From: Eutreptiella sp. 'Long Island Sound 2002'
Lineage: Eukaryota; Euglenozoa; Euglenophyceae; Eutreptiales; Eutreptiaceae
Assembly (NCBI GenBank): GCA_964036045.1
Contig: OZ038379.1
Span: forward strand, 184,374,897-184,438,896
Length of the DNA: 64,000 nt
Direction: 5' to 3'
Below are positions 1 through 10,689 of the stretch, piece after piece. The notes beneath the pieces are model-generated. The model was not told the origin of the DNA, made no database searches, and worked only from the letters and a program-made list of their open reading frames with translations. The position numbers and the translations under genes are program-made. The first letter of the stretch is position 1, and each line of letters starts with the position of its first letter.

Positions 1-1060
1 CCGCCCCCTGGGAGTCCACCCCCGCAACCTCCCCGCGCCCCAGGACCACCCGTATGTCCTCAGGCGCCTGCAGGAGACCCTCCAGGAAACGCAGCGAGAC
101 GGCATCCGCCTGTGGGACATCACCCAAAGCCCAGCCCCGCACGCACACACCCCCTCACCACCCCACAAGCGTCGGCGCACCGACACCGGCGACACCCACA
201 GCACCCCAGGAGCCCTGCGCGCCACACAACACGACGCGCCTGACCCCCCGGCCAGCGGCGCCGCCATCTGACCCCGTTACCCAGCAAACCACCACCACGG
301 GGCGCCACGCCAGGCCCCGCCCAGAAGTCACCAAACGAACCGGACGCCGAAGGAAGCCAACGCACACGACAACGAGCACCACTACGCCCAAAGGCGCCGA
401 ACCCAGGCCCGCTACCGTGGGCTCCTCTCCACCCTCAGCACGACACACATGTCGCTGGCGTCACTCCTCCGCCGTGCCCCCTCCCACGCCACCGCCCCGC
501 CCCCCCCCCCCTCCCGCCGCACGTCCCCACGCCGCCCAGCACCCAGCCCCACACACTGCGCCACAGCATCGCCCTAGTCCGGCTCCTCCACCATCGCGCC
601 ACTTGGCACCTCACAGTAGACCGCCGTCCTGTGGTCCCGCTCCCCCCGGCACCGCTCCCGGGGCCGCACCCGGCCCACGTCGTGTTCGCCCCCACGTCGC
701 GGGCCGCAGACATCCTCCCGCTCCTCGCCGCCACCCCTCCCGGGCATCGCATACTGCTTGCCGCCAACCCCTCGGTCCTCAGTGAGGTCCTCATCCGGCA
801 CGCCGACGCCCTGCACGTGCGCCCGCTGCTGCCCAACCTGCACACTGCGTACGCCCCCGGCACGCCCGTCGACCCCTCCGTGTGGGACTCCCAGTGAGGC
901 CACCGGCCACCGGCCGGCCCGCACGCACCACCCCGCACCCGCCTCGGGCGCACGACCCCGTGGACGCCGCTACCCACACGCCCGGCCCCGCGCAACCGCC
1001 TAACCGAGCCAGAACCCAAGCACAAATCAAACCCGAGCCACACCCCGAAACCGCTAACCC
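1..1060 (+). pseudogene. 3' end of a decayed LINE (non-LTR retrotransposon) second ORF
   Basis: The stretch reads as C-terminal LINE coding sequence in pieces. Frame 2 is open from position 2 and looks coding up to about 160, and frame 1 is open from about 556 to a TGA at 895-897, ending in ...VDPSVWDSQ. The last 250 bases or so (about 790-1,020) match, with substitutions and frame changes, two tandem copies on the minus strand at about 43,400-42,900, behind the endonuclease ORF of the other LINE in this window. That match is the main reason for the call. No reverse transcriptase catalytic box or RNase H is visible here, the 5' part is off the window, and frame breaks show it is dead. The similarity was judged by eye. 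Confidence 0.5.
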
Positions 1061-1473
1061 TTGACTCCTAACCAAGCCCGCCGAGGGAACAACGTAACCA
1101 CAGCCCACACCCACAGCCCACACAGCCGCCTAACCAGCCAGCTCCAGAAGCAAAGAGACACCTCACCAAACCCACCCTGACCCAAGCCCGTGTACATCAG
1201 GACGCGCGAGCCGCACCCCTGGGGCGCGACCGCCGCCACAGCACCGACAACACACGCCAGAGGACACAACGCTATTGCACTGCCGCACCAGCTGCCCGTG
1301 CCTGTGCCTGCAGTGTACGCGCGCCCCCGTTTTTCTCTTTTTTGTTTTTTTTTTCCCCCAAAAAAAAAAAACAAGTAAGAAAAAAAAAAACAAGTAAAAA
1401 AAAAAACGAAAATTAGGGCGGGAGGAAGAGGGACACAACCACCCATGGCACACGCGCACCGCACACAGCACGC
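1061..1473 (+). other. probable LINE 3' untranslated region and A-rich tail
   Basis: No coding signal. At 1,360-1,406 three A-runs are separated by ACAAGTA-like spacers, as in the A-rich tails of non-LTR elements, placed where the tail of the preceding LINE fragment would be. A T-rich run (1,331-1,355) lies just before it. From 1,407 to 1,473 I see nothing. Confidence 0.35.
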
Positions 1474-1668
1474 ACACCGGTGAACAGGAGCCCAGTGGCC
1501 CAGGACACCGCACATGCAACACAACACACCGAGCGAGCACACCGGTGAACAGGAGCCAGCTGGCCCAGGACACCGCAGACGCACCACAGCAAACCGCGCA
1601 TGCACACCGGTGAACAGGAGCCCAGTGGCCCAGGACACTGCACACACGTAGGGCGGCCGAGGGACAGG
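1474..1668. repeat. 65-bp tandem repeat, three copies
   Basis: The motif ACACCGGTGAACAGGAGC starts at 1,474, 1,539 and 1,604, an exact 65-bp spacing. Each copy continues with a GTGGCCCAGGACACCGC-like segment and then diverges in its last 20 bases or so. Open frames across it are a by-product of composition. Confidence 0.85.
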
Positions 1669-2223
1669 AAAGAACCAATACCCCATGGGTCGGACGCACT
1701 GGGGCGACCCAGCCGACCCACCGGGCCAGTGGCAGGAGCGGTACTCCAAGGCCACTGGTCCGAGCCCGGCCAGGCTGCATCGGAGACCATGGCAAACGTC
1801 ACCCGGAGCCATGGAAGCAACCGGTGACAGGCGAGCCGGTACACAGTCCAGGAGGGGGTCACCTGCCAAGCAGAGTGGCCCCGCAACTCAAGCCACAAGG
1901 GTGAGGCAGTCGTACCGTAGACAAGCGGGAGCAATACCCCTTGTGGTGAGAGATACTCCACACGGCTGGGCAGCCCCCCAGAGCTGCCGCCCAAAGGAGG
2001 GGGCATGTGGCCCTACCCATGGACACATGTGGGGACACCCTCCAACCTGGGACACATGGACCGGGTGGCCGCGACAATGCCTTCCCAAGCACATGCGGGA
2101 GCGGCTCAAGGGGCACCTGACATAGGGCAGTGGGAGGGACAGGACGTCCCCTTGGTAAGACCTTCTTCCTGCAATGTCAAAGGAGGCATCCCCAGCTTCC
2201 GAAGATACCTACCTACCTACCTC
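1669..2223. other. no gene recognised
   Basis: Unique-looking sequence without a recognisable domain. It ends with a short ACCT run (2,208-2,223) at the exact point where similarity to the Ty3 Gag of the minus-strand copy begins, so this is the breakpoint of the truncated element. Confidence 0.5.
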
Positions 2224-3025
2224 TACCTCTGAGAGGAAGAGTCGGACCCACTCGTACGATGAACTGGTGGACCTTCTGATTGAGCTAGCTCTTGAGAGGG
2301 AGAATGATTCCCACATGGAGAAATTCCTCAAGAAGCACTTGGGTCGAGGGGGTAGCCCTACCCCCGAACGTGGCGAACGAAAAGGGACTGAAAATCCCAC
2401 TAACGCCAACCAGGGAGGTGGTAAAGGAAGGGGTAACCTACGTGCCATGAATGAGGTTAAACCTGATGCAGGTACACCCCCTTTATTCTACTGCAAACCT
2501 GTCAATGACAAGGGGGGGCCTTGTCAGTCCCCTGACTGCGATCAACACAGTAGCTGTATGCTGCAGATGAAGCGTCAGCAGCATACCAAGGACGGGAAAC
2601 CTGTGACCCATCAGGATCATTTCAGGTGTACCATCACCTGTGGCTACTGTGGCAAACGTCGTCACTACGAAGACGAATGTCACATAAAGAAACGCGAGAG
2701 TGATAAACTCAAGCGGCAGGAGGCTAAACGCCAGAAGACCCCAACACCCACCAAAAACCCACAGAATGGGGATAAAGGTCTTAGAGGAGGTGGCAAGGGA
2801 GGTGGCAAAAGTGGACCCCCTAACCCCCAGAGGCGCTCATCAGCGCCCGTTGCTACACCCCCTCCTGCTGCTACACCCCCTCCTGCCGCAGGTGATCCCA
2901 AGAAGCGCCCCCAGGGGGATAACGCTACCCCTGAGGGGAAAAACTCCAAGAAGAGGCGATTGGCCTGGATGGCCAGGTCCCTCATAGCTGCAAGGGTGGA
3001 TGTCAAGTTCCCTGATGAGGAGTAG
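2224..3025 (+). pseudogene. gag: Ty3 Gag, C-terminal part with CCHC zinc knuckle
   Basis: The frame is open from 2,174 but matches the other copy only from about 2,224. It contains a CX2CX4HX4C knuckle (CGYCGKRRHYEDEC, near 2,641-2,682), which binds RNA during packaging in this family. A Lys/Pro/Gly-rich basic tail follows. The capsid-like N-terminal half is missing, so no functional Gag can come from this copy. It ends at TAG 3,023-3,025, and protease lies in the same frame directly downstream. Confidence 0.85.
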
Positions 3026-4665
3026 GGGGGCGGCTCCGAAGAGGAGGACTTGGTTTTCTGGATCCTCGTGAAAATCGGGGATCAAGTTTTTCGAGCGGTG
3101 CTTGACACCGGTGCAACACTTTCCATAGTGGCCCGGCGCCTGCTAAAGACTTTCAAGAAAACTAAGACCGTGGCCATAAGAGTAGGGGATGGGCGTACCA
3201 TCCATTCTTTGGGGGGGGTCGATGTGACTATATGCCTGGGCGACGAAACTGTGACCAAACACTGCAGAGTGCTGGACACCGACGCCTTTGACCTCGTCAT
3301 TGGTACAGACTTCCTACGAAGAAACCCCCAGGTAAAAATGCTGTTTCTCCAGCGCCCCTATTCTTTGCACTGCGACTTTGGCAGTGGGCTGTTCTCCGTA
3401 CCTTTGGAGCTGTCAGGACGAATAGAGTCTGGGCTAAGCTACGTATCCAAGACTAACTATCGTACTGAAAACTACCAATTGGCCTGTCACGTTCTTGAAA
3501 ATGGACTGGTGGCCCTTCAGGTAAACCTGGATGAGATCCAGGTGGAATTGTTTGCCAGCCAACAACAGCACATCATGCAGTTGTACTGCTCGAAACAATT
3601 CAACAATGCTTTCTGTTTCTTCTGGAAAGCAATGGGCCTAGCGTATGCTAACCCTCCCTTCTCCCTGCTCGCGAAGGTTCTAATCAAAATCGCTTATGAG
3701 GGAGGAAGGGTTGTCATGTGCACCCCTGACTGGGGCTGCTCTGGTGAACATGCTTACTGGCGCCGTATGCTAGATCAAATGACCGTGGGAAGAGTGCAAC
3801 TCCCCGACGCCCCATCTATGTGCCTGAGGACTCAGACACAGCTATGCAGGCCCCTGAGTGGGCCAGTCTCCTGTCCATCGTTGATGGTTTTCTCAATCCT
3901 GTACCCCTGTGTGACCTAGACCAGGTGCTACTGAAAGAGGTCATGGCCGAAAATCGTGGCCTGACCCTTTCTGAGCTCAAAAATCGATCTCCTGAGCACC
4001 TATCTGCCACACTTACAGGGTGTGAGTCTCCTGATGGCTATCTGGAACCTGCAGCTGTAAAGGAGGATGCTGACGACCAACTGTCTGAGATCGCCAGCAC
4101 TATTCCTGCTGTTGATCCCAGCTGTGTTGACCTAAAACACAGTTGATTCCTAGCCCAGCTGTTGCTGGAGGAGGTAGATCTAGAGTCAACCTCTGAGCCC
4201 GCTTTCCCTGTTGGGAAGTCAGTGCTACACATGCAGCCTATGCACACAGGTGAACCCGTGGCCCGGATTGCTGATGCTCTGGCGCGGCCTGCTGCTAATA
4301 ACATGCCATTGTCTGAGCATGACACTCAGGAACTCCGGCGGCTGTTGTACCTGAAGGCCGAAGGTATTGAGCGCCAAGAGCGGCTGCAATACCTCAGACA
4401 GACCTGGAAATCCTCCATCTGGTCTGAGGAGGACGATGATTCCTATACGCTGCCTGATCCTGAGATACCGCTAGTGTATTCTCTGCACTATGGGCAGCAA
4501 TGTCCCCCTGAGTGGGACGATGGTTCTGTGCCTGCCGAAACTGCTGATCGGCAGAAAAAGAAAGAACATGGAAAGAGCAACCTCCATGCTGAGGAGGATT
4601 TCCTGCAGAAACTTGACAGTCTTAACCTTGACCCCCGAATGAAGAAACTGCTGATAACCTATTAG
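3026..4665 (+). pseudogene. pol: Ty3 protease and protease-RT linker, broken
   Basis: This region continues the Gag frame after the TAG. The aspartic protease is recognised by FRAVLDTGATLSIVARRLL (active-site DTGA, near 3,090) and a later VIGTDFLRR. A single-base loss at about 3,808 (relative to the minus copy) shifts the frame into the downstream linker. In-frame TGA at 4,144 and TAG at 4,663-4,665 replace sense codons that the other copy keeps or implies. The long acidic linker (about 3,450-4,660) before RT has no domain I recognise. Confidence 0.85.
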
Positions 4666-4680
4666 GAGGTATTCGGCGCC

Positions 4681-7600
4681 TTGCCGCCCCCCCTCTCTTG
4701 TAAAAAACTGGTCCAGATGGACCTGAAACTGAAACCTGAATTTGAAAAGACGCGAGTGAGGCGTCGTCCCTATCCCGCTCCACAGGAACAGGTTGAAGAG
4801 ATCGAGCGCCAGATCCAGGAATGTATTGATGGTTGCCTCGTTGAAGAATATAAGAAGGGGGACTACCCCCATCACTGCAGTCCCTGTTTCCTGGTTGCCA
4901 AACCAGGGTCGACTGCCCTACGACTGCTTGTTGACTATGGTGAGGTCAACAAGAAAGCCCAGAACCACTCAGGGAGTATTCCTAACATGGAAAATACCCT
5001 GGAGCGTATTGCCAAATGCAGGTACAAGACCAAAATTGACAAACGCTCTGGTTTCTGGCAGGTGGACCTAACCGCCGCAGCTCAGGAGCTGCTGGCTTTT
5101 ATAACCCCTAAGGGCCGTGTCTTTAAGTGGAAGGTTATGGCTTTTGGGGTGGCTAATGCCCCAGCGCTTTTCCTAGAGCTAATGAACAAAATTTTGTACA
5201 TACTGAGGCGCAGGCCTCTAGTACAGGAGTTGATTTCTCGGTGTGCAGAAATGGAGGCCCATATCGACGACGTGAGTTTGCGTACTAATACCAAAGAGGA
5301 CCATGTCCTTCTCCTCCGTGAATTTTTCATTGTTTGTCAAGAAGATCATCTCCGAATCAAACTCGAAAAATGTGAGTTTATGAAAGAGGAGATGGAATAT
5401 TTGGGTTTCGACGTGGGGTATGGTTGGTGGAAACCAGCCGCGTCTAAGATGCGGCCCCTAGAGGACATGCAGATTCGCGATGACCCTAAGAAGGGTCTAC
5501 ACGACGTGAGGAGTTTTGTGGTCGCCTGTAATTTCTATCGGCGTCACATCCACAATTTTACTTACTCCTCTGCCCCCCTCACTGACCTAATCAAGAAAAC
5601 TACTCCCTGGAGGTGGACCGCCGGAGAGGAGGAGTGTTTCCAGGAGTTGAAGAAGAAGATTGCCTCCTCCAACTGCCTGGGAGTACCCCGCCCTAAGGGC
5701 GAGATAGTCCTGATCACTGATGCCAGTGATGTAGGGGGGGGTGGTACAATCTACAAATGGCAGGAGCTTAACCCCGCTGAACTAACCCACTGCCATTATC
5801 GTACTACTGGACTGAACGGTGATGGTTCGTTGAAACATGACTATCCTACCAGTGAGTGGCGGCTGGTGCCACTGGGACACTGGAATTGGAAATGGAACCA
5901 AGCGCGTTCCAATTACAGCACCTATGACCAGGAACTCCTGGCCGGTATGTTGGTGCTTTCGTCACAATCCGGACTCCTGGGATCTAACCCTATTGTCTGG
6001 CTGTGTGACCAGGAACCTGTGAAGTCTTTTCAGAAGGGCCCACCACCACAGAAAGAAAAGCTAAAGCGGTGGTGGACTTACTTGAGTCAGTTCAGGCTGA
6101 CAGTTCATCATATCCCCGGAATAAAGAATGAACCGTCTGACTATATATCGCGCAACAACTTCGATGCGCTTATAGGTGAGAGCTCTGAGGCACTCGCCAG
6201 AGAGGCTTTCCAGCGTATGCATGTCCAGCTTGACCTGTCCATGCGCACTGCTGGAATCCTGGAGGGTTGGAGTCTAACCGACTATCAGTCAGAGTATAAA
6301 GAAATTCTCCAAACCCTCAGCACTGGTCTCGAGCCCCGTGTCATTGACGGGCACCAGTGGTATAAAAACAATCAGTACCTCTTCTACGAGGACCGAGTCG
6401 TGGTGCCTGAGGAACGATTGGTTGGGTGCCTACAGTGGTCCCATCTCAGTTCTGGTCACACTGGCGCTAATCGCTCAGTGGACTTCTTCCCTGAGTGTTT
6501 CTACTCTAGTCTAACCCTGACTGAACTGAGGTCGCGTATGCAGACCATTGTGGATGCTTGTGGCTGTCATGCCAGCAAGCAGAGCGACAGTAGGGATAGG
6601 GGCCTGATCTCCAGCTTACCCATACCCTATTGTGCTAACTCTCTTCTCTACGTGGATTTCATCCACGGCCTACCACGCTTCAACGGCTATGATAGTTGCC
6701 TAGTGGTCACCTGTGGCCTATCTCGCTTCACCCGTGTGTTCCCTTGCAATAAGAAAGTCACAGGTGAGCAGACTGACAAAATGTTGGTCGAACAATGGTT
6801 CGAACCCTATGGAGCACCTAAGCAGGTGCACTCTGATGAGGGTGTACGCATCCGCAGTGACACTGGGTGGTACAAACGAGTGCTAATTGCCCTCAACGTG
6901 GAGGTAACCACAGGTGTGCCCTATACCCACACGTCTAACCCTCTCTGTGAGAGACAGAACCGTGTGGTGGAGCAAAAGTTAAGAATCCTGATGAAACAGG
7001 AGCGTACCAAGGACTGGGTACGCCTAATGCCCTGGGCAGTGCTGACCATGAACTCACAGCGGAGCTCCTCTACGGGTTTCACCCCCCACGAACTGTTCCA
7101 TGGAGGACGACCTGCATGTTTCATCAAAACCCCCTTTCCTGAGGACTTCAAGAGCCCTGTGGGAGATTGGCTGGAACACAAGCAGTCTCTGGCTAACCAG
7201 GCTGGAACTAACCTGAGACACTTTCGTGACCGTGAACTGAGCCGACGGAACCGCCTACGGCGACCTGCCAGCTTCAAGGTTGGTGACCTTGTTTTGGTTC
7301 ACCATTCACGCCTACCCTCCTGGCCAGGTAACTGCCTACAGGACCCTTATTTTGCACCCTATCGTATCATCAGGATAGATGGATCCAGGATCCATGTCGG
7401 GTGCAGTCCATGTCTACGTGGTGAACTGCTGTGTGCACCTAAACAGTTGAGGCACTATCACTCCCCTGACGATTTGTCCCCGGATGAGTGGCGCCTCAGC
7501 GACAGTGAGGTCGAGGGTATAGACCTAGAGGACGCTGCCAGCCCAGAGGAGGCAGACGAACTCGAAGAGATGACTGCCGCAGAGATGGCAGTCGATGGTT

Positions 7601-7827
7601 ACTACGTGGTTGCGGGTATTGCTCGCCACGAGTATAAACAGGGTTGGAAATTCCTAACCCTGTGGGATGGCTATGGGTTATCTGAGGCGACCTTGGAACC
7701 TATGTCAGCCTTCATACAACCAGATGGGAGTATCAACCCTATTTTCCGTTCCTACCTCGTTGAGAACAACGAGGGGCAGCTCCTAACCCGTGCTGAGACT
7801 ATGTCCCAGCGTAAAAAGCGAAACTAA
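4681..7827 (+). CDS. pol: Ty3 reverse transcriptase-RNase H-integrase-chromodomain, long open frame
   Basis: A 1,048-codon frame, open only because an upstream TAG (4,663) separates it from the rest of Pol; its natural start is within the polyprotein. RT: QVDLTAAAQELLAF and FGVANAPALF, with the catalytic box AHIDDV (His where Ty3 elements usually have Tyr; both copies agree). RNase H: LITDASD, STYDQELLAG, WLCDQEP. Integrase: HLSSGHTG...CGCHASK zinc region with non-standard spacing, then the DDE residues in VDFI, HSDEG and CERQN. The C-terminal chromodomain (about residues 975-1,030) has GWKFLTLWDGYGLSEATLEP, which in this family directs insertion to particular chromatin. The element as a whole lacks what it needs to move by itself. 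Confidence 0.9.
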   Translation: MPPPLSCKKLVQMDLKLKPEFEKTRVRRRPYPAPQEQVEEIERQIQECIDGCLVEEYKKGDYPHHCSPCFLVAKPGSTALRLLVDYGEVNKKAQNHSGSIPNMENTLERIAKCRYKTKIDKRSGFWQVDLTAAAQELLAFITPKGRVFKWKVMAFGVANAPALFLELMNKILYILRRRPLVQELISRCAEMEAHIDDVSLRTNTKEDHVLLLREFFIVCQEDHLRIKLEKCEFMKEEMEYLGFDVGYGWWKPAASKMRPLEDMQIRDDPKKGLHDVRSFVVACNFYRRHIHNFTYSSAPLTDLIKKTTPWRWTAGEEECFQELKKKIASSNCLGVPRPKGEIVLITDASDVGGGGTIYKWQELNPAELTHCHYRTTGLNGDGSLKHDYPTSEWRLVPLGHWNWKWNQARSNYSTYDQELLAGMLVLSSQSGLLGSNPIVWLCDQEPVKSFQKGPPPQKEKLKRWWTYLSQFRLTVHHIPGIKNEPSDYISRNNFDALIGESSEALAREAFQRMHVQLDLSMRTAGILEGWSLTDYQSEYKEILQTLSTGLEPRVIDGHQWYKNNQYLFYEDRVVVPEERLVGCLQWSHLSSGHTGANRSVDFFPECFYSSLTLTELRSRMQTIVDACGCHASKQSDSRDRGLISSLPIPYCANSLLYVDFIHGLPRFNGYDSCLVVTCGLSRFTRVFPCNKKVTGEQTDKMLVEQWFEPYGAPKQVHSDEGVRIRSDTGWYKRVLIALNVEVTTGVPYTHTSNPLCERQNRVVEQKLRILMKQERTKDWVRLMPWAVLTMNSQRSSSTGFTPHELFHGGRPACFIKTPFPEDFKSPVGDWLEHKQSLANQAGTNLRHFRDRELSRRNRLRRPASFKVGDLVLVHHSRLPSWPGNCLQDPYFAPYRIIRIDGSRIHVGCSPCLRGELLCAPKQLRHYHSPDDLSPDEWRLSDSEVEGIDLEDAASPEEADELEEMTAAEMAVDGYYVVAGIARHEYKQGWKFLTLWDGYGLSEATLEPMSAFIQPDGSINPIFRSYLVENNEGQLLTRAETMSQRKKRN

Positions 7828-10681
7828 TTTCCCTGTGTCAGTCTACTGACTGTGTTCTAACCTCACAGGTGCAGCGAGCACTCTTGTGCAGACGTGCCTG
7901 TGTATGGGTGTAAGAGCAGTTGTCACAGTTGCCCCGCATTGCATCGCAGGACAGGACCGTTAGCCCCCCGTGACAACCACTCCCTGGCCAAAGGCCATTG
8001 GTTTTTCACAGACCACTGCTTACTGAGCACTGCGCTGACCCTGTCTGTGCCCTGCAGACCCATGCCTATGGTTTCCAACGTCGACCAGGTGGCCGCTTAT
8101 CAGGTTTGCAGCCACCCAGCGAGTGTATGCCTTGTTGACCATGTGATGCATGGGGACTGCCCTGATGTAATGACCTTGGGGAGCCAACGAAGAACGGTGG
8201 CTTACTACACCAGGGGGGAATGACAAGCAAGGTGTTATGAGGCAAGGTGTGTCTTCCCTCCTTGGGGACAAGCGAGCCCACAGTTAGGACCCCTGGCTGG
8301 TCCAGACCCATGGGGTTCTACCCTTCCTTACAGGGTGTACCATGCCCCTATGTGTGCTACGTATGTCTGTGTGTCTCTCACTTCTCTCCCCGGCGTGGCT
8401 CCCGGAGACCGGGCTTCGCTGACGTCGCACCGAAGGTCGTAATCAGGTACTATTACCACTCCTATGGCGCCCAATTTCTGTGCTGGCGCCTATCCTTGGG
8501 GGCAGACGGCAAAAGCCCTACCTACTAGAGGGGAGGGGTGGCCAAGTGTGCTAAGGGCATACAAAACGCCCATTTTTGCTAAAGGCCAAAAGCTAACACA
8601 CTCCCCTGCCCACGAGGAAAAGCGCGCGGGACAGGAGACACCACTACACTACACTCACGAACGCCAGCACCGGCCTTTGAAGGCAGGGTGAGCACTCATC
8701 ACCTGCACTCAACTCCTGCCAGGCCTGCTGACCCTAACACCTACACACGCTACTTGGTGTCGCTGTCAATGAGGTCTCGGGTCCTATTGACCCCCCTGTG
8801 AAAGAGCAAGAGAACACAGCGCTACTAAGCGGCTGTGGCCTAACAGGGACGCCACTACGCATTTCCCTGTCAGGGCTTGGAGGGAAGGAGTGCTCAGTAT
8901 GCGTGCACAGCGTGTATGTCGATGAAGTCGGACTGCACTCGCCACTCCTGGCTGAGTTGCAGTTTGTTGTTTGTGTGATCTGCGCAGCATATTTTAGCGC
9001 TGCTCAAAGGGACTGCACCAATCACCCTACCTGCCCACCTGTAAAGCAAAGGCCAATGAAGGGATGTTTGCGGCTGAGGAACCAAGCCACACTCCACATA
9101 CTATACGCTTCTCAATGTGACCTATAATAGGCTGTCCTCAAACACCCCTGTCAAGCAAGCAAGCGTTAAGAGACTCCTCAGGTTCTCTTAAAGAACGTAC
9201 CGAGGAGCCCCTGGGTAACCTAAACAAGGTTTACCGTGCGCACTTCGCGTAGACTACCCTTTGATGCGTCATATGCATGCACAGCTATGCACCATCACGC
9301 CATTTTCTGTTGTTTTTACCTAATTTAACCCAACATAACCAATCACAGGCGTGACTCAACCAGGAGGTGAGCTCCTCCTGGGCTTACCTACCTTACTCAC
9401 CACGCATCATGTGAATGCCGAGGAAAATACGTGCGCAAAACAACCCTACGCGCTTCAACAAACCTACGGCGAATTATAAACAACCCTAAGCGATTAATGC
9501 ACTGTGTGTCATGCACGCTTCCTTTGTCTTGTTTCCTGCAGAAAAGAGGGAGAAAGTGGTGCACTGCACAGCGCAAAACAAGCCTAAGCACTTTAAGCAA
9601 CCCTACTTTAGCGCTACGGCTACACACGAGCAAGCACTTTCTTTTCTTACCTGTGAAGACAGAACAAGGGTGAATTGGAGTACAGGGAAGGCGCCACAGC
9701 GTGTGAATGCCTCGATTAGGCACATGCATCGCGAGCACAGCGCATATTCTAACCCTACGTGCGGGCTGCGCGCTCCATTCGCATCGCATACCTTTCATTC
9801 CTGTTTTGACCTGTGCAGAGCAGGAGAGAAGAGAACCCGAACCCCCAACGAACACAGCGTTGACAACCCTAGCGTTTTAACGCAGCAACCACCACGAACG
9901 CAATGCATGCGTGTGAAATGACACTAGCATACCTGAGAGGTGGGTTGTCCACCTGCTCTGTGGTGTGGGTTGAGTTTGAATACTTTTCCCTAAAGTTTAA
10001 AAACATTTTGATGCAACTGTGCAAAAATTTCCTTTAGAACTTTAAAAAACTACGGCTCATACCTTCTTTTTCAAAAGCCGTTTACGCTTGCGCAACCTTG
10101 TTTTTGAAGTCCGCTTCCGTTGCGGTTCTCTGCGACTTTGAGTTTTGGTGTAAAAATGACGATTTCTGGCGTGATTTCGTCGATTTTTAGCGATTTGACT
10201 TGTTAAATCGCTACACCTTTCGCTAAACCGCAGGAATCACTCCCTGCTGGTTATATTTTCTATTTTTTTTCAGCTCCTGGAGATTTGTGTCCTCCATTGG
10301 GAGTATTGCTCCGCCCTGGCCCTTGGTCAGGACGTTTACCAAAACGCTGTTTATACAGCGATAGCCTTCCGCGTTAGAGCGTTCGACTGTACCCTAGTGG
10401 GCAAACATATGTGCTCTAGGGAGGGAGTCCTGGGTTCAAACCCCACTACCCCCAAATTTTTACCAAAAGTTTTCGTCGCACGCTGGCGACTTTTGAGGAA
10501 TGCCCCATCGAAGGGACATCATTCACGGTACATTACACTGTTTTTCGAGGGTACCTACAGTATGATAGGATTCTCTGAACTGATGAGGATGTTTTTGGTA
10601 AGTTTCATGCATTTTCTGAGGTAATTTTGGGAATATTTGAGCCTTTTTCCTTGGTCCTACTAGCTTAGCTAACTAGTACTC
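7828..10681 (+). other. 2.85-kb non-coding 3' region of the Ty3 element
   Basis: Between the integrase stop and the polypurine tract there is no long frame and no recognisable domain. The same segment is present inverted in the full-length element (12,145-14,828), so it belongs to the element family. It holds scattered CAACCCTA/AACCCTA motifs (9,440-9,890) and a tRNA-like segment near 10,370-10,455. I see no envelope-like gene. Confidence 0.7.
10370..10455 (+). other. tRNA-like segment (RNA polymerase III B-box look-alike)
   Basis: GTTAGAGCGTTCGACTGTA resembles a tRNA D-arm/A-box region, and 50-60 bases later GGGTTCAAACCCC matches a B-box (GGTTCRANNCC). CCCTAG and CTAGGG could pair between them. 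I cannot fold a proper acceptor stem, so it is more likely a tRNA-derived or SINE-like remnant than a tRNA gene. The inverted copy is at about 12,365-12,455. Confidence 0.25.
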
Positions 10682-10689
10682 CAGGGGGG
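10682..10689 (+). promoter_or_regulatory. polypurine tract of the + Ty3 copy
   Basis: CAGGGGGG lies immediately before the 3' LTR, the position expected for the plus-strand primer of an LTR retrotransposon. The minus copy has the same tract at 12,136-12,144. Confidence 0.75.

Noticed and set aside
54-785. 243-codon Pro/Thr/Arg-rich + frame as a gene
   Set aside because: Low-complexity frame overlapping LINE-derived sequence that makes better sense in other frames.
9420-9900. CAACCCTA/AACCCTA motifs considered as telomeric repeats
   Set aside because: They are scattered, degenerate and inside the Ty3 element rather than tandem.
10370-10455. Functional tRNA gene
   Set aside because: B-box present but no foldable acceptor stem and no clear anticodon arm.
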